DNA from: Macrotis lagotis
Taxonomy: Eukaryota; Chordata; Mammalia; Peramelemorphia; Peramelidae
Length of the DNA: 64,000 bases
Reading direction: 5' to 3'
Assembly (NCBI RefSeq): GCF_037893015.1
Contig: NC_133666.1
Span: 462,234,867 to 462,298,866, forward strand
The notes below the pieces were generated by a model. The model was not told the DNA's origin. It ran no database searches and saw only the letters and a list, made by a program, of their open reading frames with translations. Below are positions 57,170 to 64,000 of this stretch, piece after piece. The translations under genes were made by a program, and so were the position numbers. The stretch's first letter is position 1. Every line of letters starts with the position of its first letter.

Positions 57170-60100
57170 GTGTTCCATCACATACCTATACCACAGTTTA
57201 TTAAGCCATTCCCCAATTGAAGGTCATTCACTCAATTTCCAGTTCTTCGCCACCACAAACAGGTCTGCTTTGAATATTTTTGTACAGGTGATGTTTTTAC
57301 CCTTTTTCATAATCTCTTCAAGGTATAGACCCAGTAGTGGTATTGCTGGATCAAAGGATATGCATATTTTTGTTGCCTTTTGGGCATAATTCCAAATTGC
57401 TCTCCAGAAAGGTTAGATGACTTCACAGCTCCATCAACAATGTATTAGTGTCCCAGATTTCCCACATCCCTTCCAACATTGATCATTGTCCTTTCTGGTA
57501 ATCCTGGCCAGTCTGAAAGGTGTGAGGTAGTACCTCAGAGATGTTTTAATTTTCATTTCTCTAAAATTAATGATTTAGAGCAATTTTTCATATGACTATG
57601 GATCACTTTGATTTCCTCATCTGTAAATTGCCTTTGCGTATCTTTTGACCATTTGTCAATTGGGGAATGGTTTGTCTTTTTTTTTTAATTTGACTGAGTT
57701 CTCTGTATATTTTAGAAATGAGTCCTTTGTCAGAAATACTAGTCATAAAAATTGTTTCTCAGTTTACTGCAATTAGTTTGATCTTGGTTCCAATGGTTTT
57801 GTCTATGCAAAAGCTTTTTAATTTAATGAAATCAAAATTTTCTAGTTTATTTTTAATGGTGTTCTCCATCTCTTCCTTGGTCATAAACTGCTTCCCTTTC
57901 CATAGATCTGATAGGCAAACCATTCCTTGATCTTCTAACCTACATATAATGTTGTTTTTATGTCTAGATCCTGTATCCATTTTCATCTTATCTTGGTATA
58001 GGGTGTGAGGTGTTGGTCTAATACAAGTTTATGCCTTATTAACTTCCAATTTTCCCAACAGTTTTTATTGAAGAGAGAGTTTTTATCTCAATAACTGGAC
58101 TCTTTGGGTTTAGCAAACAGCAGATTACTATAATCGATTCCTGTTATTGCACCTAGTTTATTCCACTGATCCACCACTCTATTTCTTAGCTAATACCAGA
58201 CAGTTTTGAACACTGATGCTTTAATATAATTTTAGATCTGTAGGGCTAAGCCACCTTCTTTTGTGCTATTTTTCATTAAATCCCTGGAGATTCTCAACTT
58301 TTTATTTTTCCATATGAATTTACTTACAATTTTTTCTAACTTATTAAAGTAAATTTTTGGAATTTTGAAGGGTAGCACACTAAACAAGTAGTTTAATTTT
58401 AGTAGAATTGTCATTTTTATTATATTTACTTGATCTATCCATGAGCAATTGATATTTGCCCAGTTATTTAAATCTGATCTTATTTGCATGAGAAGAGCTT
58501 TGTAATTGTTTTCAAAAAGTTTCTGAATCTGCCTCGAGAGGTAGACTCCTGGGTATTGTATATTGTCTGAAGTTACTTTGAATGGTATTTCTCTTGCTAG
58601 CTCTTTCTGCTGCATCCTGCTAGTCACATAGAGAAATGTTGAGGATTTAGGAGAGTTTATTTTATATCCTGTGACCTTGCTAAAGTTTCTAATTATTTCT
58701 AGTAGTTTTTAGATGATTTTTTTGGATTCTCTAGCTATACATACCATCATGTCATCTGCAAAGAGTGAGACTTTTGTCTCTTCCTTCCCTATTCCAATTC
58801 CTTCGATTACTTTTTCTTCTCTTATTGCTGAAGCTACCAATTCTAATACAATATTGAATAGTAGTGGTGGTGATAATGAGCATCCTTGTTTCACTTCTGA
58901 TCTTATTGGGAATGCCTCTAGCCTATCTCCACTGCATATAATGCTTGTGAATGGTTTCAGATAGATACTGCTTATTATTCTAAGGAGCAATCCATTTACT
59001 CCTTTGTTCTCTAGTGTTTTTAGTAGGAATGGGTGCTGTATTTGTCAAAAGCTTTTTTTCAGCATCTATTGATATAACCATATGATTTCTGATAGGTTTG
59101 TTGATATAATTAATTATACTGACAGTTTTCCTAATATTGAACCAACCCTGCATTCCTGGGATAAATCCTACTTGATCAAAATGTATTATCCTAGTGAGAA
59201 CTTGTTGTAATTGTTTCGCTAAGATTTTATTTAAAATTTTTGCATTTATATTCATCAGGGAGATAGGTCTATAATTTTCTTTCTCTGTTTTAACTCTTCT
59301 TGGTTTAGGTATCAGCACCATATTGGTGTCATAGAAAGAGTTAGGCAGAGTTCCATCTTCACCTATTTTTCCAAAAAGTTTATATAGAATTGGAACCAGC
59401 TGTTCCTTAAATGTTTGATAGAATTCACTTGTGAATTCATCGGATCCTGGAGATTTTTTCCTAGGGAGTTCAATAATGGCTTGTTGAATTTCTTTTTCTG
59501 AGGTAGGGTTGTTTAGATATTTAATTTCCTCTTCATTTAACCTGGGCAACATATTTTTGTAATTATTCATCCATTTTATTTAGATTATCAAATTTATTGG
59601 CGAAGAGTTGGGCAAAATAATTCCAAAGTATTACTTTCATTTCCTCTTCATTGGTGGTAAGTTCACCATTTTCATTTATGATGATTTGGTTTTCTTTCTT
59701 TTTTAAATCAAATTGACCAGAGGTTTATCAATTTTATTAGTTTTTTCATTAAAACCAGCTCTTGGTTTTATTGATTACTTCAATAGTTTTCTTGCCTTTG
59801 ATTGTTATTGATTTCTACCTTTAATTTTTAGAATTTCTAATTTGATATTTAACTGGAAGGTTTTTAATTTTTCTTTCTCTAATTTTTAATGGCATATTTA
59901 GTTCATTGATTTCCTCTTTCTCTAATTTATTCATATAAGCATTTAAAGATATATCCCCTGACAACTGCCTTGAATGTATCCCATAGGTTTTGGTATTGTT
60001 TCATTATTGTCATTATCTAGGATAAAATAATTGATTATTTCTATAATTTGTTGTTTGATCTACTCATTCTTTAAAATGAGGTTATTTAGTTTCCAATTAA

Positions 60101-60760
60101 TTTGGGGTCTATATCTCCCTGGCCTAATATTGCATGTGATTTTATTGCATTTTGAGCTGAGAAAGATTTATTCACTATTTCTGCCTTTCTGCAATTATTA
60201 GGTTTTTATGCCCTAGTACACAGTCAATTTTTGTGTAATGCTATGTACTGCAGAAAAGAAAGTATGTTCCTTTCTATCCCCATTCAATTTCCTCCATAAG
60301 TCTATCATGTTTAGGTTTTCTTACAATCTATTTACCTCCTTAACCTCCTCCCACTAGCAGAGTTTTAATGTCTATATCTTCCTGTAACTCCTTCAACTTC
60401 TCCTTTAAGAATCTTGATGCTATACCATTGGGTGCATACATATTTAGTATTGAAATTACTTTATTGTCTATGGTACCTTTTAGGAGGATATAGTTTCCTT
60501 CTTTATCTCTTTTAATACTATTTTTGCAGCTGCTTTGTCTGAGATAAGGATTGCTATCCTTGCTCTTTTCATTTCAGCTGAAACAAAGTATGTTTTGCTC
60601 CAACCTTTTACCTTTACTCCATATGTATCTCTCTGCTTCAAATGAGTTTCTTGTAAGCAGTATATTGTAGGATTCTGGTTTTTAATCCATTCTGCTATTT
60701 GCTTACATTTTAAGGGAGAGTTAGTTCATCCCATTCACATTCAACGTTATAATTACTAAC
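57170..60760 (-). pseudogene. L1 ORF2 of the full-length L1, broken
   Basis: The RT domain is open for 196 codons (59570-58980): [60 protein letters not shown] and [10 protein letters not shown] shift in an A run follows DAEKK, where the family continues [14 protein letters not shown]. The next frame (58990-58709) has [15 protein letters not shown] and the catalytic [10 protein letters not shown]. The frame at 58627-58232 carries MQIRSDLNNWANINCSWIDQ onward. The endonuclease half lies above 59600 in short pieces. There are few lesions in RT and more in the endonuclease part. Confidence 0.85.
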
Positions 60761-61499
60761 TCTTTTTTGCCTTCCATGTTATCTCCCCTCAGTTTGCATT
60801 TCCCCCCCTTTTCCCCTTTATATATATTCCCTAGTATTTTGTTTCTGAATACCACTACCTTCAATGTGTTTGCCCTCTTATATCCAACCCCCTCCCCTTA
60901 TTTTTACCCTTTCCCTTTGCCTCTTCTTCCTTCCCTTCTTTCTGAGGGTTCTCCCCTTTCCTCCCCCTCCCCTCTTCCCCTTTTAACATTTTAAAGGTAA
61001 AATAAGTTTCTTAACTTAACTGAGTATGTATGTTAATTTTAAGCCAATCTGATGAGAGTAAGATTCAGGTGGTTCTTACCTCCTCTCTTCTTTCCCTCTA
61101 TTGCAATAACTCCTTTGTACCTCTTAATATAATGAGATTTGCCTCATTCAGTCTCCTCCATCCTCCTATCTCTTTACTGTCCCCCTTTTTAAGTAAGTAT
61201 TATTTTTCAATCATTCTGTCTGATCACAGAAAGATCATGAGTGTCCATCACTTCTGGCTAAGTATATTCTCTATTAGAATTACAATTTTTGAGAATTATT
61301 AGAGTCTTTCTCCCAAGTAAGGATATAGCCAGTTTCATCTTATTGAATAGAAGTTTCTCTAATAAGTCATAAGTGTCCATCTCTTCTGGCTAATTAAATT
61401 CTCTCTAATAGAGTTACAATTATCTGGAGTTATTAATGTCTGTCTCCCAGGTAGAGATATAGCCAGTTTCATCTTAATTGATATGTTTTATTCTCCAAC

Positions 61500-62460
61500 C
61501 CCACCATTTTTTTATTTTACCTTTTCATGTGTCTCTTGAGTCTCCTGTTTGAAGTCCAAATTATCTATTAAGTTCTGGTCTTTTCATCAGGAAAATTTGG
61601 AAGTCTCCTATTCCATTAAATGTCCATCTTTTGTACTAGAAGAGAAGGCTCAGTTTTGCCAGATAATGGATTCTTGGCTGCATTCCATGCCCTTCAATCC
61701 TTTAGTGTTGATGCTGCTAGGTCCTGTGTAAGCCTTACTGTGGCTCCTTGGTATCTAAATTGTTTCTTTTTAGCAGCTTGCAGGATTTTCTATCTGATAG
61801 TTCTGGAATTTGGTTACAATATTCCTCTTGTTTTCATTTTGGGATCCCTTTCGGGGGGGGGGGGGTCGAGGTATTCTTTCAATAACTATTTTGCTCTCTG
61901 CTTTCATGACATCTTTTCTATCACTAAATCCTGTAATATTGAGTCCAGGCTTTTTTTTTTCCCTCTTCAATATTTTCAGGAAGATCAATAGCTTTTAGGT
62001 TATCTCTCCTCGATCTATTCTTTGGTGATTTTTGCAGATGAGATATTTTGCATTTTCTTCTATTTTTTCAATTTTTGGCTTTGTTTAACAGATTCTTGTT
62101 GCTTCATGAAGTCATTGGTTTCCACAGACTCCATTTTTTTTTTTTTAGGGAAGATTTTTCTTCATTTACCTTTTGCAACTCCTTTTCCAATTGGTCAATT
62201 CTATTTTTGTAAGTTTTCCATTTGACTAATTGAGATTTTAAGAGAATTATTTTCTTTTCGCCTTTGTCCAGTTGTATTTTCCAAGGATTTGTTTTCTTGT
62301 TGCAAGGTGTTAATCTTCTCTTGGGTTTCTTTTCCCAAGTTGATTTTTAAACTCCTTCCTTATTTCTTCAAGGATGTCTTTCTGCAATGGAGACCAAATC
62401 ATATTCTCCTCAGAGGTTTTACATCTCTGAGTTAAGGTCTTTTCCTTCCAGAAATTTTTT
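61500..62460 (-). pseudogene. L1 ORF1 of the full-length L1, strongly decayed
   Basis: By position and by pieces such as the basic/coiled-coil remnant on the minus strand at 62400-62150 and the PRPPPPRKGSQNENKRNIVTKFQN-like segment (61860-61790 region), this is ORF1. The G run at 61853-61866 disrupts the RRM/C-terminal junction (typically IPRPP.K). No long open frame exists. Confidence 0.6.
61853..61866 (+). repeat. G homopolymer (about 14 G)
   Basis: tttc then a 14-base G run then tcgagg. It lies inside the L1 ORF1 and is probably an expanded slip. Confidence 0.9.
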
Positions 62461-62565
62461 CTATGGACCCCCCTCCCCCTTTCTGCTGGCCTATTTTCAT
62501 TTTCCTAAGATCTTGTGTTGGGGGAGGGCCTGGTTCACAGAAGTTTGGTGATAGGATCCGTAGAG

Positions 62566-62676
62566 GCTTTACTCACTGGGTTTAGTAACTCCACGTGGGC
62601 CAGCCAGTAGGGGGTGCAAGAGGCTTTGCTCACTGAGTGTAGTATCTCCTCCACGCCAGTAGGGGGTGAGAAAGGT
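62566..62676 (-). repeat. Partial tandem repeat (2 x ~55 bp) in the L1 5' UTR
   Basis: The first unit reads ggctttactcactgggttta, then ccagccagtagggggtgcaa. The second reads ggctttgctcactgagtgta, then acgccagtagggggtgagaa. It is a two-copy duplication, diverged by about one in eight, in the likely promoter region of the element. Confidence 0.75.
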
Positions 62677-63026
62677 TGGAACTTGCTCTCCAACCCTTCC
62701 AGTAAATCCCAGCCCTTCAGTCCCACTGCCACACCTCCACTCTCTGGTTGTTTCTCTTAAATGGTTCCCACAGCGAAAGCCCCTGGGGTTGATCTTAGGC
62801 TAGTCTGGCTCTAACCCAGCCCCCACTGGTTGTCTGCTCTCTACTTGGCACACTCATGATCCCTGAAGACAGACCTTGAGGTAGGTGTTCTTCTCCTAGC
62901 TTCTCATTCTGGGTTTTGTCAATTGGATTTCCATTAAGAGTTTTGTTTCACAATACATATATATGAGGGAAGATCAGGAGACCTCAGCAGAGCCTGGCTT
63001 CTCTCTGTCATCTTGGCCAGAAGTTC

Positions 63027-63041
63027 CCCAAGATGATTTTT
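63027..63041 (+). repeat. Target site duplication, right copy (full-length L1)
   Basis: CCCAAGATGATTTTT, partner of 56667-56681. Confidence 0.92.
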
Positions 63042-63706
63042 CGTAGTCATTTATAGTAAACTTGAACAAGGAAAAGATCATAATATGCTGAAGTCATTAT
63101 TTAATTCCTTCCTTGATTGTTTAAGGACAAAATGGTTTATTTCTTATAATCAGTATTTTAATCCTTGAATGATAGAGGACTCTGCCCTTACTCAAGTCAT
63201 AGAAGGAATTATGAAGAGGCAATGGTCTTATCTAGAGATGAGTTGTTTGACCATCTTTGATCAATTTCCCAATACTTTAGTCTTTTGTGCTTTACCTTTT
63301 TCTACACAATCAAACAGGAACTGTCTGGAAAGGGTTTTTAGACCAGAGGAATAGTGTTTCCTAATATTTCCAGTTGAATTTTAAAAATGTATTTTCATTT
63401 GTGTTACTTTGAGTATCAATCATTGGTACAGATTTTCTGGCACTAGTCAGCACTTAATGTTTATTGACTGGCTTCTGCAAAACAAGGGGAGTTAGTAAAT
63501 CTCAGGAGTTCTTTTCAATTCTGTACTTTAAAAAATGAATGGTTGTTTTGCATTAATAAATTCAGTCAGATTATATACTTAGAGAAAATCTCAAACTGCA
63601 AAACAGCATATTTTATTGGCAACTACCATGGTTTTAAGAATTTCAAAATTTAATAGAAGCAAAACCAAATGATTTTTTTTCTTTTGCTCTTGACATCTCT
63701 AAGAGG
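63042..63706. other. Unassigned AT-rich sequence
   Basis: No gene, RNA or repeat was recognised. A faint L2-tail look (agcacttaatgtttattgac) is present at about 63450-63470. Confidence 0.4.
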
Positions 63707-63715
63707 AAAATTATT

Positions 63716-63860
63716 TTTTTTTTACAAGGCAATGGGGTTAAGTGGCTTGCCCAAGCCCACACAGCTAGGTAATTATTAAGTGTCTGAGGTTGGATTTGAA
63801 CTCGGGTATTCCTGACTCCAAGGCCGGTGCTCTATCCCCTACACAACCTAGCCACCCCTT
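63716..63860 (-). repeat. WSINE1-type SINE, antisense
   Basis: acaaggcaatggggttaagt, gcccacacagctaggtaatt, tgaactcgggtattcctgac, acacaacctagccacccc. It is flanked by AAAATTATT at 63707-63715 and 63861-63869. Confidence 0.9.
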
Positions 63861-64000
63861 AAAATTATTCTTGATTAAACTGAATCAAAAGATGAAATTT
63901 TTAAGTTTTTATTGAAACAATAAACAATGTATTTTGATTTTACCATTTAGTGAGAGCTCTGCAGTAACTCAGTTTTCTTTACTAAAGCATTTAGTAAATC

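Larger units (their letters stand above)
56682..63026 (-). mobile_element. Near full-length L1 LINE, antisense, broken
   Basis: 6345 bp between identical 15-bp target duplications. The right end, read on the minus strand, is the L1 start gaacttctggccaagatgac. Then come a 5' UTR with a partial tandem repeat (62566-62676), an ORF1 region (about 62460-61500), a CT-rich spacer (about 61500-60770), ORF2 (about 60760-57170) and a short 3' UTR ending in T runs at 56678-56700. The intact target copies suggest it is one of the younger large insertions here, yet ORF2 is split into several frames and ORF1 is badly decayed, so it is not active. Confidence 0.85.

Noticed and set aside
60767-60994. Proline/serine/leucine-rich 75-codon frame
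   Set aside because: It lies in the CT-rich spacer of the antisense full-length L1.
36001-63860. Recurrent ~150-bp sequence that might suggest a CRISPR-like or tandem array
   Set aside because: The copies are scattered in both orientations with individual target duplications, so they are WSINE1 insertions.

Overview
The window reads as mammalian, more exactly marsupial, non-coding DNA. It is AT-rich and saturated with LINE and SINE copies. No multi-exon host gene, rRNA, CRISPR array or bacterial-type operon is visible. The most frequent short repeat is a ~150-bp tRNA-derived SINE with the marsupial WSINE1 look: a GGGGCGGCTAGGTGGCGCAG-type head, a tRNA-like B box, a TGTGGCCTTGGGCAAGCCAC core and a short A tail. 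Twelve copies were found. WSINE1 abundance, together with ORF2-less L1 (HAL1-type) elements, CR1/L3, L2, MIR/THER1 and RTE, points to an Australian marsupial, perhaps a dasyuromorph. The clade is inference; marsupial is fairly safe.

Layout. 1-4.5 kb: an old antisense L1 cut by two SINEs, then an L2 tail. 4.5-10.8 kb: SINEs, an L1 3' end and a decayed antisense L2 with reverse-transcriptase remnants, itself split by a tRNA-SINE. 10.86-13.52 kb: an antisense HAL1-like element (GC-rich 5' UTR, ORF1, no ORF2) with a 14-bp target duplication and an embedded GC-rich SINE relative. 14.5-18.2 kb: CR1/L3, MIR, L2 and L1 scraps. 18.48-28.26 kb: a sense L1 with both ORFs recognisable, split by a second antisense HAL1-like element (20.83-23.57 kb) and carrying a 4 x 71-bp minisatellite. 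29.21-30.76 kb: an antisense processed retrocopy of C1orf43 with target duplications and an open frame of 190 codons. 31-36 kb: MIR and L2 debris, WSINE1 copies and an L1 3' end. 36.4-38.7 kb: an antisense CR1/L3 whose ORF1 esterase (GDSL) motif can still be read. 39.0-39.85 kb: an L1 5' end. 41.67-42.39 kb: a short pogo/Tigger-like DNA transposon with both inverted ends and a TA target site. 42.8-47.6 kb: an antisense L1 split by a third HAL1-like element. 47.9-49.9 kb: antisense L2, itself interrupted. 50-52.45 kb: an antisense RTE-like LINE. 53-56.6 kb: L2, SINE and L1 3' pieces plus an unexplained 172-bp direct repeat. 56.68-63.03 kb: a near full-length but broken antisense L1 bounded by a 15-bp target duplication.

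The DNA therefore records layered retrotransposition. L1-type machinery made the L1s, the HAL1-like copies, probably the WSINE1 copies, and the C1orf43 retrocopy. The tRNA-SINEs ending in AACAAC-type tails probably used RTE. No functional multi-gene system was found. The most useful leads are the C1orf43 retrocopy, the three ORF2-less L1 derivatives (one apparently tailless), the SINE-like block inside one of them, the pogo-like deletion derivative and the 172-bp duplication.
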